This document shows positions 22,701-34,485 of a DNA stretch of 64,000 nt, piece by piece. The translations under genes and the position numbers were made by a program. Below the pieces are notes generated by a model. The model made no database searches and was not told where the DNA came from. It saw nothing but the letters and a program-made list of their open reading frames with translations. How positions within the stretch are numbered: position 1 is the first letter of the stretch; each line of letters starts with the position of its first letter. Source of the DNA: Dipteronia dyeriana (Eukaryota > Streptophyta > Magnoliopsida > Sapindales > Sapindaceae). The stretch covers positions 44,867,860-44,931,859 of the forward strand of contig CM065295.1 of assembly GCA_032871835.1 (NCBI GenBank). Reading direction: 5' to 3'.

Positions 22701-23089
22701 TCGGAGATTCAAAATTCACATATTCAAACTTCACAAAACCAGACGTAGAAATCAAAAGGAACGAATAAAGTGTTACAAAACTCAAAAATGCATGATAAAA
22801 AAGAAGTATTTCAGAAATATATTACTTTGATGTGCTGATGAACGTTGAGTTTTTCTAAGTTGAAGAAGAGTGTTGTAGGGGATTTCAATTTTCAGACAAA
22901 TTTATTGCAAAGAGATAGAGAGGAGTTACTTTATTGATCAGTGTTCCAAGTATGGAGATGGAACTACAAACAGAATTAAAAAAAAAAAAGATTTTTAAGG
23001 ACAATTTTGTTAGTTCCTCATAATAGGTGCATTTTAATCTTAACTTATTAAAGCATTGACTTGGGTGCAACATACATACACACACATAT

Positions 23090-23300
23090 ATATATAGCAT
23101 AAATGATCAAGTCAGTGCGTACTGATATAACTTCGTCAGTGCGTACTGATATAACTTCGTCAGTGCGTTGGATGAGAACCATTAGATTTACATGTATTGA
23201 CTCAAAGTGTATGTACTTATTAAAATTTCTCCATAATCAACGGTCCACATACAACACACTAATATAAGTTATATCAATGTGTATTGACCTGAACATGATC
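23090..23300. mobile_element. Palindromic MITE, copy 1
   Basis: About 200 bp with long inverted arms: GTCAGTGCGTACTGATATAA on the left (23,111) and the complement of TTATATCAATGTGTATTGAC on the right (ending 23,288). The inner region includes TTTCTCCATAATCA. The left arm carries a 26-bp tandem duplication (23,111-23,160). The ends run into TA-rich sequence on both sides, suggesting a preference for TA targets. A second copy lies at 54,313-54,500. No coding capacity. Confidence 0.8.
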
Positions 23301-24208
23301 GTATATATAAATATTTATGCCAAACTTATTTTAGGAAAAATCAACCTACTTACGCAAGAGTTATCTAGGTATTCCTTCGATTCAATTGATCTCCGACGAC
23401 AATTTATAGTTTATATCTCAACCTATTCTTTTATTAATTTTATTTTCCTTCTTGAGTGTTACCAAGTACCAACTAGTCTCGTTATTATTTTATTCCAATA
23501 AGGATCCTCTTTTCCTAATTCCTATGTACTATGTATACGTTCTCAAATGAAATCTGGTATAATTTTTCACATAAATTATACAATGCAACATGAATTATTA
23601 TTCATATTTATTTTTATACCAAATGGGATGATGAGAAGTTTAGTCTAGGGATATTAGAATTGAATATTCAGACTAACCCATCACTGATTTTTTCTTTTTA
23701 TATATAATAAGGATCCCGGACTTCATTCACTCATCTATCCACTTGTCCTCTAACTGCGAGGTCCGTTTATTGGTTGTTGAGTAGTATGACAGATAAAAAA
23801 CTCAGAGCCCGTAGGGATATAAACGGATAAATAAAAAAATTTCATCTAAATAAGATTCGAACCGTTGATTTGAAGTCGTCCGTGCCCCAAGCTTATCCTT
23901 CGATCGGCTGATCTAATGCTTAGGAGCTGACCTCAAGAGAGTTGGGATGACCGACTTTTCAGCTCATCCCTAGACCCATCACTGTTACTGTGCCAGTAAA
24001 ACATGTAATTCTCAATAGCCTGAATTCCAAACTTGGCCTCTTGATAATTCATTACAGTTACAGTGACCGTTGGTTATCTGTCACTGTTTTACTGCGCTAG
24101 TTGCGTGATCAAATATCGCTCGTTTTTCTTTATCACGCATCCTCCTCTTTTTTAAAAGATCCCGAGAATCTGATTGGTGAGAGCTGACCAAGTGAAGAGA
24201 CTAGTCGT
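23301..24208. other. Upstream region of the MFS transporter gene
   Basis: No gene seen. Contains the presumed promoter and 5' leader of the transporter. A repeated ACTGTTACTGTGCCAGTAAA / CAGTTACAGTGACC phrase occurs between 23,985 and 24,090. A tRNA-like GATTCGAACC at about 23,858 does not belong to a foldable tRNA. Confidence 0.45.
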
Positions 24209-26563
24209 ATGGTGCGTTTACCTGAGAAAGTGAAGACGCTTGTGAGCAACAGATGGCTGGTGTTTGTGTGTGCAATGTGGGTTCAGTCCTGGGCAGGGAT
24301 TGGCTACTTGTTTGGGAGCATATCACCCGTCATCAAAACCGCCATGGGTTACAACCAGAGACAGATTGCTATTTTGGGTGTCGCGAAGGACTTGGGTGAC
24401 AGTATTGGATTTGTCGCTGGGACTTTGATCGAGTTCTTTCCCGTTTGGTCTGTTATGCTTATCGGAGCCCTGCAGAACTTTGTTGGCTATGGCTTGGTCT
24501 GGCTTATTGTCACCAATAGATTGCCTGCCTTGCCTCTTTGGGTGGTGAGTACTACTTCTTCAACAATCTTTTCTTTCAATGATCATCTGTTTTTTGTTTC
24601 TCTCTCTGTGTTATGTTTACTTATTTATGGATAGACTGGTTTCTATTTTGCCTTTCCAGACAATTTGGAACAAATTTTGATTTCTCAGTTAGGTTCAGAC
24701 AAAATCTACTTCAGGGAAAAGACTTGAAATTTCTTTTTAAACATTTATTGATTGACAATGTTGAGAGGTCTATCAGTTACTTATTGACCAGTGACCTTGA
24801 ATTGTAGAAATTATTGTTTCGAGTACATATCTTAATTTAGTAATGGCCTTTTAATTATAGATGAATATAAAGATTGTTCGTTGGACCCAATTATGCAAAA
24901 TCATAACATCTGCTTAAGTTTTCTGTGTCCAATCTTTTTGGTTTGAATATTTGCGAGGATAACTATGTGGTTTATACAATCTTTCATTAGCATCAAATGA
25001 GCTTGCAGATATAAAACATTTTAATGAAATTGATTCTGCAGCTATGCATTGCTATATTTGTTGGAACCAATGGTGAGACTTACTTCAACACAGCAGCTCT
25101 AGTTTCATGCGTGCAGAACTTCCCCAAAAACCGGGGTCCTGTCGTGGGAATACTGAAAGGATTTGCTGGATTGAGTGGTGCAATATTGACTCAAATTTAT
25201 GCCATTATCAATTCTCCTAATGAAGCATCATTGATTTTTCTAGTCGCAGTTGGCCCATCAATGGTTGCAATTGCTCTTATGTTCATTGTTAGACCTGTAA
25301 GAGGTCACAAACAAGTCAGGTCCTCTGATAGTTCTGGCTTTTTATTTACCTACTCCGTTTGCCTCATTCTAGCAGCTTATATGTTGGGTATCTTGGTGCT
25401 TGAAGATCTAGTTGATGTGAATCAAACTTTAATTACAATACTTGCGGCAATTCTGATCATTCTTATATTGCTTCCGATGATAATTCCTGTTTTATTGGTT
25501 TTCTTCTCGGAGCCAAGACATCCAGTAGAAGAGACTCTTATCATCACTGAGTCTAATGAACAAGAAACTGGTCAAGAAGAGGTCATTTTAAGTGAACTTG
25601 AAGATGAGAAGCCTCTGGAAGTGGACTCACTTCCGGCATCCGAAAGACAAAAAAGACTTGCTCACTTGCAATCTAAACTATTCCAAGCGGCTGCAGAAGG
25701 AGCAGTGAGGGTCAAGCATAGGAAAGGCCCCCGCAGAGGAGAGGATTTCACTCTACTTCAGGCACTGATAAAGGCAGATTTTTTGCTTCTATTCATCTCC
25801 CTGGTACTGGCTTCTGGTTCAGGATTGACAATTATTGATAATCTGGGACAGATTTGCGAATCTCTGGGGTACGAAAATACCAATGTATACGTATCAATGA
25901 TCAGCATTTTTAACTTTCTTGGACGTGTTGGTGGTGGATACTTCTCAGAGGCCGTAGTAAGGTGCAACATAATTTTCTTATGCCAAATTATAAGTACTCC
26001 GGTAATCATACCTTAGCTAATATGTATGTGTTTCTTTGCCTGTTCAATATTTTGCCAGAAAATTTGCATACCCAAGACCGGTAGCTATGGCCGTGGTTCA
26101 GGTTGTCATGGCATTTGCACTCCTCTACTACGCTTTGGGATGGCCTGGTCAAATATACGTTGTGACTATTGTTATAGGACTATGTTATGGTGCTCACTGG
26201 GCGATAGTACCATCCGCGGTTTCAGAGCTATTTGGTTTGAAGAGCTTCGGAGCATTGTATAATTTTCTAACACTGTCAAGTACTGCTGGTTCTCTAATAT
26301 TCTCTGGGGTGATTGCCAGTGGAATATATGACCATTATGCAGAGAAACAAGCTGCCCTTCTAAAGCCACCATACATTGAAGTACCGATGCTTGCAGTTCC
26401 TCTTCGCACTGATGAAACGCTTACTTGTGTCGGTTCCATATGCTACTCCCTCACCTGTGGGATCATGTCAGGGTTGTGCATTGTCGCAATGGTATTGAGT
26501 TTGATTGTTGTGCACAGGACTAGAAGTGTTTATACTCAACTCTATGGAAGGTCAAATAAGTGA
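24209..26563 (+). CDS. Nodulin-like/NFD4-type major facilitator superfamily transporter
   Basis: Exons 24,209-24,544, 25,042-25,961 and 26,059-26,563 join in frame with GT-AG borders to 586 residues. The N-terminal half is a nodulin-like domain: RWLVFVCAMWVQSWAGIGYL, then FGSISPVIKTAMGYNQRQIA, GVAKDLGDSIGF, and the family stretch NGETYFNTAALVSCVQNFPK followed by GPVVGILKGFAGLSGAI. An acidic loop (around 285-345) separates it from the C-terminal MFS half with NFLGRVGGGYFSE, YPRPVAMAVVQ and YGAHWAIVPSAVSELFGLK. About twelve hydrophobic segments are expected. Plant homologues are annotated NUCLEAR FUSION DEFECTIVE 4-like; substrates are unknown. The start at 24,209 gives the usual short N-terminus. 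Intron 2 is only 97 bases. No damage is seen. Confidence 0.94.
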
Positions 26564-27200
26564 GTCAGAAGAAGAAAAAAAGCAAACCAGTGATTTATTT
26601 ACATAGATTTGCAGGCTTGGAGAACTCTATCTATCACACTGCTAGCCAGACGAAGCATTTACGTTGAACATATTACTTCAGAGTCGGCATAGAAACAAGC
26701 CTAGTAAGGTCCTTTTTTTTGGCTTCAAATAGGGGTTAAATTTATTGCTTGTCTAGGAAGTTAAATTTATATAATTGTTGATTCTTAAACCAATATTGTT
26801 AGTTTTTTGCAGACCTACGGGTTATTTCATTCATCTGTAGGCCATAAACTGCAGGTTCTGGTTCTATTTGTTTAGTTTATAATGAAGCTGTTGCATTAAA
26901 TGTACATCCATTTCAACTTGTGCTTGGTGTTGAGCCTGCAGATTACTTCCCTTGTAACTTGTAAGAATATAAAAGAGATTTGGGTCTAGCTACGATCCAG
27001 TTACTTGTTAATCGGGTGAAAACTAGATATTGGATTTTAATCCGACGGTTCACAAAATTCAAAGGTTTGATAAATAAAATAAACTAAAAACAATATTTTC
27101 CTTATGATCAATTAACTCTACGGTAAATGTATTGTAGCTAAACCCGAGAAATTTACTTGAGTCTTATGTGAGTTTGAAGTCAAACAATTAAAGAAAGAAA
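26564..27200. other. 3' flank of the transporter gene
   Basis: No gene. AT-rich, with the likely 3' untranslated region of the transporter. No repeat recognised before the MITE-like segment at about 27,208. Confidence 0.45.
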
Positions 27201-27207
27201 GAAGTTA

Positions 27208-27572
27208 GGTGGTGTTTGGTTGGTGGAATCAAACATGGAATTGAAAAAGCAATCCACATTACATTGTTTGTTTTGCACAAATGTCATGGAATGAGGATTC
27301 TATTCAATGGTGGATTAGGATTCCTACTTCTTAAAGTCGAAATTCGGATTCCACCATCACTCAAATGTTCAATTTACCACTTTGTCCTCCAAATAAAAAA
27401 AAATCAAAAATCAAAATTAAAAACATATGGTGGATTTCACCAAAATGGTGGATTAGGATTCCTACCTCTTAAAGTCGAAATTCGGATTCCACCATCACTC
27501 AAATGTTCAATTTACCACTTTGTCCTCCAAATAAAAAAAAATCAAAAATCAAAAATCAAAATTAAAAACATA
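27208..27572. repeat. MITE-like segment with 138-bp-period tandem duplication
   Basis: Begins GGTGTTTGGTTGGTGGAATC, a typical start for a plant MITE. A unit with GTGGATTAGGATTCCTAC and ATTCGGATTCCACCATCACT occurs twice, at 27,306-27,427 and 27,444-27,572, starts 138 bp apart and almost identical. A matching inverted right end was not found, so the element may be incomplete. Confidence 0.65.
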
Positions 27573-28330
27573 AATCAAATAGAGAAGGCCATCGTCCATG
27601 GCCTCTTTCGTAACTGACGAAGGTGAGACCACCGACAGAACCTTGTTGTCGCCATCTAAGTTGGCCTCGTTGCTGTCGGATAGGGATGAGCATTTTTTCC
27701 AAAGGGCCCCACCCCCATTTAGAAGCAAAATTTGCCCCCATATAGGATTTGGGGTGGGGGTAGTGGTGGGGGAAATTTTGAATCCCAAATCCAAAATGGG
27801 GATGGGGTGGCCTCATTTCCCCATTCCCCTATTACCTAAATGGGGTGGGGCCCTATTTCCCTTTTTTTTTTTAAACATTTTTATAATATATATATATATA
27901 TATATATATTCTTTTAAAATAAAAGTTTAACTCTATCTCACCTACCACCTACCATAGTACCACCGGTCCATCACTAACCCATATTTCTTTTTCATTTTTC
28001 TTTTCTTCGTTAACCCAAGGCTTTTCTCTTTTTATGTCACCGCTCTAAAATCGTGGCCGCCTAAGTCCATTCTCCAATCTCCATCTTAATGTTGTAAATG
28101 TGAGCCGGCACGGTCCAGAGTGGTCCGGCATGCCAAGCCTGTTTTCAAAAACGGGTCGGGCCTGGTCTGTGCCACACCGGAGAGCGGGCCAGACTAGGTC
28201 CGACATGTTTTCGAAATCGGTGACCCGGCACGGCATGGAGGCCTGCCTCTGGTAGACCGTGTCGGCATGCCAGACTGAACTGGCAAGCAAACCAGGTCTG
28301 GAGGGCTCCACAGATCAAGCCCACTTTTAT
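27573..28330. other. Repeat-derived, partly GC-rich interval
   Basis: 27,680-27,860 has GGGATGAGCA and runs of GGGGTGGGG, as at 16,607. It is followed by a short TA run. 28,095-28,320 is strongly GC-rich with recurring GGCACGG, GCATGCC and CCGG motifs. This resembles the subterminal region of hAT elements such as the one whose transposase lies just to the right, but the exact terminus and target duplication were not found. No gene. Confidence 0.5.
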
Positions 28331-28929
28331 TTAATTTTTTTAATAAAATAATATTTTTGGATTTTGGGTTTAGGTTTTAGGTTTAGGAAAAATACAAAAT
28401 TATAAATTCAAATACGTAATATCAATTTAACAATTCAATTATGTATATATAATTTTTATTGTAATTTATTTATCTTCGTAATTAATTATAATGAAAAAAT
28501 TAAAAATAAATTGTATTTCTTTTTCATTCCAATTGTTTTAGTTAGATAAATATTTTAGATTAGACTGTTTTTGATAATAAAATAATTGAAAAAATGAATA
28601 AAGATAAAGTATTACAAAAAATATAAAATAGATGAAGTTATGAAAATATGAAATGAATAATTATTTATTTATTTCTAACTTATGGAATTCGGTATTACAT
28701 ATTTACATGATTGTCTCATTAAAAACCTTACCAAGAAAAACCCTGTGGGATAAAAATTTGGTAAGGGAAAAAGAGTGCAATTGTATTATAATTTAGTAAT
28801 TTACAAGTAAATGTATATGTATAAGTATAACCTAGTTCTGGACCTGGTTACTATCGGAACCAGAAGCCTCATCAACATATAGATGTTAAAATTTAGAATA
28901 AGTCCATTATCTACGGTTTGGTTTTGCAA

Positions 28930-31900
28930 CTACTTTTTAGCATGCTCCCAATCTCAAAGGCATGTTAATACCTCCACCATCTTCGGAGATAAACAACTTC
29001 TTATTGGTTCAATTATGCATTCACTGGTGCTGAATTCATGTTCTGAAGACACCATGGACATGAGGATAACCAGTACGTTATGTGCTAGGTGTGACAGAAC
29101 CGAATACCTGTGGGTATAGGTCTTCCACCATAACAACAAATCAAACTCTTCCTTGTCTTTGATAGCATTGAACGGTGCCTCAATGTACCTATTCAGTTTG
29201 GCACAAGAAGTTGGGCCAGCTTTCTGGACTGAAGAAATACTTGCTGATTTTTCCTTTTTTCAGCATTTGAGAATGCTCTAACTTGTTTGCTTCGGCTGTA
29301 TCTTCGGTTATGTTGATGGTTGGGTGTCAATACCACTAAACCTGCCCTCATAAATACGAAATTTTTTGAACAACTTGTTTTGAATGTTAGTAATCTGTTC
29401 TGAATAATCTATTGCCAAATTAATACCAATAAATCCAAGCAAAACTTCTAAACCATATAATTTAACCCTATGATCTACTATAACACTTAAGGCATAAAAG
29501 TAGAGGAATGTTAGCCCAATATTTTTTCAATTTTGTCTCCATAGCATCAACTCCAAAACCTAAATAAACATATTCCCTATAATTGTTTAACACTTCATAA
29601 TATTTTCACTATTTGATGGATTGCCTGAGAAGATATAGGATAATAGACTCCGGAAAGAGTTATAGTGGCATTGTAAAGAATATTTAAAAATTCAACAAAA
29701 ACCATTGCCACATACCAATCCTCTAACGTCAATGCTTGTTCTTGTGGACAGCCAAGTTCGGCCAGCGTCATGTTATAAAAACCTGTAATAGTTGTATCAT
29801 ATGACAAACAATTTTACAACATTAAGTAGGTAAAGTTCTACCTTACCAACTTATCAGTTTGGAATCGTTAAGGGCGTAGAACGTTTAATGTACAGTGTAT
29901 ACGGAATTCTTAGAATCTAGGATTAGAACTACCAATCCAAGAAATGGCATCTTTGATGCGTTCTATACGGTCGCTTACTTGCTTCAAACAAGTCTGTACA
30001 ACTAAATTTATGATATGACATGCACACCGTTGATGGAAGAAATAACCTCCATCTTATGGGATATTTCTTTCAACAAACAATGCAATAGAGCTAGTGTTTA
30101 CAGATGCATTATCTAATGTAATAGAAATGATGCGATTTGTGATTTCATATGTTTCTAAAAAAAAAGAATGACATTAAAAATATTTTCACCGATATGTGCA
30201 AAATTCATAGGACGAAAACCAAGAATTTTTTTTGTTATCCTCCAATCAGAATTTAAGTAATGTCCAGTGACATATAAATAGTCCTCTTTGGAGCAAGCGT
30301 TCCAAATATCAAAGGTTAATGCAACAGAGACACTTAGATGATTTAATTCAGCACTCAACTCAGCTCTTTCGGTATCAAACAATCTTATCAAATCGTTTCT
30401 AGTGGTAGTTCTAGAAACCGTTTCAAATTAGGGGTTTAATGTAGATGTGACAAATTATTGAAAAAAAAAACATTATCAACAAAATTAATCGGTTAATCAG
30501 TTTGTGCAATGAATCGTGTCAAGCAATCTCTAGCCTGCGTGAGGTCATACAACCACGTCGTAGCGGACCCTGTAAGTTCCTTAGTTTTTGATTGGCTCAT
30601 TTTGTTAACAACCACACTTGGGGATTAATGTGAAAGGGTATTTTAGGCCATCATTGCTCAAGACCCATCTCAAGCTTCAGAAGGTAAATCACTTACTTAA
30701 CCTTTTCTGAAGAGTTTTAGTGCACACACACACACTCTCATGCATGTATTTGATCATCTTGCATGAATGCTTAATTGCCTTAATTATGTGCCTCTTTACC
30801 ATAAATCTTGCTTGGGTGTTTGTTGCTTTTAGTTTTCCCGTTAGAAGAACATTTTCCCCTTGACCGCGGCCTGGATCGCTCCATGTGCATTGCCTCCGCT
30901 GCGGTATGCACAACGGTGTTCTCCAGGCGTTGCACGCTGCTGCTACCGCGGCCTGTGCACGCTGCAAGCACATCGGTCTCCCAAGCAGAGTTTCCCAGTG
31001 ATGCACCGCTAGCTCTACTGCGGTCTGGACATTGCCTCTACCGCGGTCCAGACAGCGGAGATTCCCAGGCGATGCACTGCTCGCGCTACCGCGGTTTGGA
31101 CACTTGCCTAGGCAGCGGCATGCACAACGGTCATGACGGGAATCAGTTGCCCCTTGTCCAAAACGATGCCGTTTCGTGTAGGGCACATTATATATATGTT
31201 CTCTTCTCTTCTCTTTAGGGTGTGAGTCCAAGAAGCCATTTTTACTCATCAAGCTTTTCTTGAGAGAGAAATTGACTCCAAGAGAGAGAGAGGGCTCCTA
31301 ATAACCCATCTTGACTCTACCAAACTTCAATCCATGAGCATCTAGCATCTTCCAAGCATGGTTTTTCTTGTTTATCATTGACTAGGTAATCTTTACTTGC
31401 CCTAGAATTTCTTGTTCAATTCTTATGACATGTTTGCCTAGGTTTAGCAATTATCGTTCATTAAATGTATGTTATTGAGTTTAATTGCATTTATAACATG
31501 CTTGGATTGTTGATTGTTGGTTGAAATTTATACTTTGTGATAGCTAGGTTTTGTGACCATTTTACCCTTATAGCTAAATCTTTATGCTTTGCATTTAGAT
31601 ATTGTTTAGGACTCATTGATTGTATTTTGTGATTGCATTATAGTCCTTGCCATGTTTTATGACAACATGTTTTGATTGGCTCTTTGTTTGATAACTAGGA
31701 TATATTGTTGCATAATTATATCTAGTTAAGTCTTAATGAACATTCACTTAGACATTGATATCTAAGAATTGTACCTAGTGTCATTCTTAAATTCCTAGAT
31801 AAGCATTTAGTGTTGCCTAGCATTTAGTGTTGCCTAGCATTACTTGCATGTTTGAATATTTTATCATATTCACTTTGGTTGTGTTTGACTCTTCATTGAG

Positions 31901-32629
31901 GTTAAGTCTTGTGACGAAGTGGTTAGGTGAGAAGCAAATAGATCAAGAATCACTATTAAGGCCGTTGGGTAGAGTGAAAGGGTTAGTAACTGGAGGGTGT
32001 GATGGGAGGTCAACCTAGGTTGTAAACTTTCATTCAATAGTGGATTTGAGGATCTAGTGTGGCGCACATATCAGCCCGTGGTTTTTCCCATTTGGAGGGT
32101 TTCCACGTAAATATTTTGTGTTGTTATTGTTTTAAGCATAATTGATTTGATTGAATGCTTGTTTACTCGGGGTAATTGTGTTAATATTGATTAATCAAAA
32201 AATCGATAATTGATTCGATTAAAACCTATTCACCCCCCTCTAGGTTATAGATACACATTTTCTAGGGAACTTTCAGACCCATCTAGATGCCGTTGTAGTT
32301 GTGTTTGGGTTCTAGTGTCTACATATTCATGTGCATGCATGCATTTCTCCATATGCCTTCTCAAATGACCGGTTCCATTCCTACTATTGGAATAGTCCTT
32401 AGGACAAAACTTACATTTAGCTATGGGGCCCGTCGTCCCGTATGGGAGTGTCAATTGTACTATGTCAAAACATTGTCAAACATTGAATGTAAAATTTTTT
32501 AGGACGCGATGTTTGTGTAGCGGCGGAACCGGAAGGTCCCGTTTGAGTTTTTGTTGGTACTGAAAGATCAAGATCATCGTTCAGCATGTTAAAACCGTCC
32601 GGGAAAAAAGGCTGTTGGGTAGAATTCAT
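28930..32629 (-). pseudogene. hAT transposase (zinc-finger BED, RICESLEEPER-like), broken
   Basis: In order on the minus strand: a candidate start at 32,629 (MNSTQQPFF); a BED zinc finger (CKFCPKDYSNSRNGTGHLRR, then HMEKC) at 32,454-32,340; a segment at 30,605-30,480 (TTWLYDLTQARDCLTRFIAQ) ending at an in-frame TAA; the catalytic-core piece ALTFDIWNACSKEDYLYVTG (30,391-30,155); a piece like VERNIP/FFHQRCACHIINLVVQ (about 30,080-30,000); and the C-terminal dimerisation domain WWKTYTHRYSVLSHLAHNV...FSTSE...LSPKMVEVL (29,139-28,954). Many stops and frameshifts break it, and a solo LTR sits between finger and core. In life it would cut and paste hAT DNA in the nucleus; here it is dead. Confidence 0.88.
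30708..32257 (-). mobile_element. Solo LTR, 1,550 bp, copia (Sirevirus-like)
   Basis: One LTR without partner or internal genes, running TGAAGAG...TACACA on the plus strand. It is flanked by the perfect 5-bp duplication TTTTC at 30,703-30,707 and 32,258-32,262. The minus strand starts TGTGTATC and soon reads CCTAGAGGGGGGTGAATAGG, a stretch I associate with the start of Sirevirus-type copia LTRs, so the minus orientation is tentative. A GC-rich block (30,850-31,130) repeats CTACCGCGG/TGCACGCTGC-like motifs. It arose by insertion followed by LTR-LTR recombination. Frames inside it are not genes. Confidence 0.88.
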
Positions 32630-32647
32630 TTCCTGAAATACAAATAT

Positions 32648-33075
32648 AAATCATAAATTACTAACAAAATATATTCAAATAAACTATTAAACTTATAAAT
32701 CATAATTTACTAACAAAATATATTAAAATAAACTACTAAACTTAAAAATCATAAATTACTAACAAAATATTTCCAAATAAATTACTAAACTTTAAAATCA
32801 TAAATCTACTAACAAAATATTTTTCAAATAAAATACTAAACTTAAAAATCATAAATATAATAACAAAATATTTTCAAATAAACTTTTAAACTTAAAAATC
32901 ATAAATTACTAACAAAATATTTTCAAATAAACTACTAAACTTAAAAATCATAAATTTACTAACAAAATATATTCAGATAAACTACTAAACTTAAAAATCA
33001 TAAATTGTTTGATAAAATATATTCAAATAAACTACTAAACTTAAAAATCATAAATTTACTAACAAAATATTTTCA
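32648..33075. repeat. 49-bp tandem array, about 8-9 copies
   Basis: AT-rich units of about 49 bp, each with AAATCATAAATT, ACTAACAAAATAT and AAATAAACTACTAAACTTAA, vary by a few bases. The array lies just upstream of the hAT transposase start and ends abruptly at 33,075 where the gypsy element begins, so it may be an internal repeat of the hAT element. Confidence 0.9.
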
Positions 33076-33140
33076 AAGTGACAATCACCTAGCATACATT
33101 TACCGAAACCGGACATCAAAGTGAAGAGCCAGATAGAGGA

Positions 33141-34340
33141 ATGGCAATCACCCAGCGGTTCAACCATCAGGGAAGTCCGGTGGGAGACAGAGATGTCGTA
33201 ATCCAGAGCCTAACTCGAGAAGTTGAGAATAATAGGAGTCAAATGGACGCACTGGTTAGACGTTATGGGTATAACGATTTATTTGATGACGATTTTGACA
33301 ATCCATTCACCGAGGAAATCTTGCAGACCCCATTCCCAGAAAGGTTCAGGATGCCGCATGTGGAGCAGTTCAAGAAAGACACAAACTTTAAGGAGCATGT
33401 CAGACGCTATAAAAGTGTCATGGCTCAGTATGCCCACAGTGATCCCTTACTGTGTCTCAACTTTCCAGAAACTTTGGGAGATACTGGCTCAAGGTGGTTC
33501 AGGAGATTGCCCCCAGCAAGCATCCGAAGTTTCAGTGAACTAATTAAGAGCTTCTCAAGGTAATTTCTTAGCAATGTTCACAGGAAAAAGTCAGTGGCTT
33601 ACCTTTCTCAAATAAAGCAAGGGAAGGATGAGTCGCTGAAGAAATATCTAGAGAGATTCGGCCAAGCAGTATCAGAAATTGGCAGTGCAAACGATGAAGC
33701 AATAATTGTTGCATTCCTACAGAATGGACGGCTATCCTTTGATTTAAGAAGAGCCCGTCTGACCAGATATGCAGATATGATAGACATGGCATGAGGATAT
33801 GCATTAGCCGAAGAAGAAGAGTTAGCCACTGGAGGATGCTACATGCATGGAGAAAAACCCGAACAAAAGAGCGCTGAGTCCAAGGTGTAGAACCAAAAGG
33901 GAAAACAAGGAAACAACAAAGAAAAAAGCAAGGACGGGGGAAATGGGCGTAGTACCTAACAGACCGTAGAGAAATACCGAGGCAGATACACCAATTACAC
34001 CCCTCTTTAAAAAAAACAGGAGGAAATCCTGGCCATTCTGGAAGCAAAGAATATGGTACAAGAGCCACGCCGTCAATCTCAGTTTGCTCGGTGAGATACA
34101 ACCAAATACTGCAGGTTCCACAAGGAAACCGGTCATGAGACTTCCAAGTGTTACCAGCTTAGAGATTACATAGAAACCCTCATTCGGGATGGACATCTAC
34201 ATGATGTGATCTTGAAAAGGGATGAGAAATCAGAAGAAAAGAAAGATATCAGGGCCGATCACAGCTCTGGTCGAAATCAAAGGGCCAGTCCAGAGGCCAA
34301 TCAAGTAATACATACGATCTTTGGAGAACCATCCATTGGG
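33141..34340 (+). pseudogene. G1 Gag, broken
   Basis: Three pieces in different frames. 33,141-33,563 holds the retrotransposon-gag core (PFPERFRMPHVEQFKKDTNF, LNFPETLGDTGSRWFRRLPP, FSELIKSFSR, then stop). 33,594-33,794 continues it (MAYLSQIKQGKDESLKKYLE, ...FLQNGRLSFDLRRARL). About 34,100-34,230 carries a Cys/His knuckle-like motif with HKETGHETSKCYQL. Gag would form the cytoplasmic particle and bind RNA. The N-terminus is missing or very short compared with G2. Confidence 0.85.
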
Positions 34341-34485
34341 AGAAGCAACCGAGAGTAAACACAGGAAATCAGAGAAGCAGTAGAAGCAAGACATAACTTT
34401 GACGTAAACTCGGTGGAGCCAGACCCGAAAAGGGTAAAGGAAGGATAGGACCCAATAACATTCACTAAAGCAGACTCACACGGAG

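Larger units (their letters stand above)
28090..33075 (-). mobile_element. Remains of a hAT transposon with BED-finger transposase
   Basis: The parts are a GC-rich putative end (28,095-28,320), an AT-rich 3' section with the phrase CATTAAAAACCTTACCAAG near 28,717 that I associate with this hAT group, a broken transposase gene (32,629-28,930) and a 49-bp tandem array (to 33,075). The right end is missing where gypsy element G1 begins. A solo LTR interrupts it. Both boundaries are approximate. Confidence 0.7.

Noticed and set aside
22438..22785. 115-codon Cys/Ser/Leu-rich repeat protein
   Set aside because: It is a by-product of the 21-bp minisatellite; no start context or neighbouring gene supports it.
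23850..23900. tRNA-like GATTCGAACC phrase
   Set aside because: No matching acceptor, D or anticodon stems around it.
30689..31252. 187-codon minus frame and 136-codon plus frame in the solo LTR
   Set aside because: They overlap in the GC-rich LTR block, match nothing and lie fully inside a repeat with clear boundaries.
33568..34196. Long minus-strand frames (177 and 124 codons) opposite G1 gag
   Set aside because: They are antisense shadows of gag, in a different place from the conserved antisense gene, and G2 has no counterpart.
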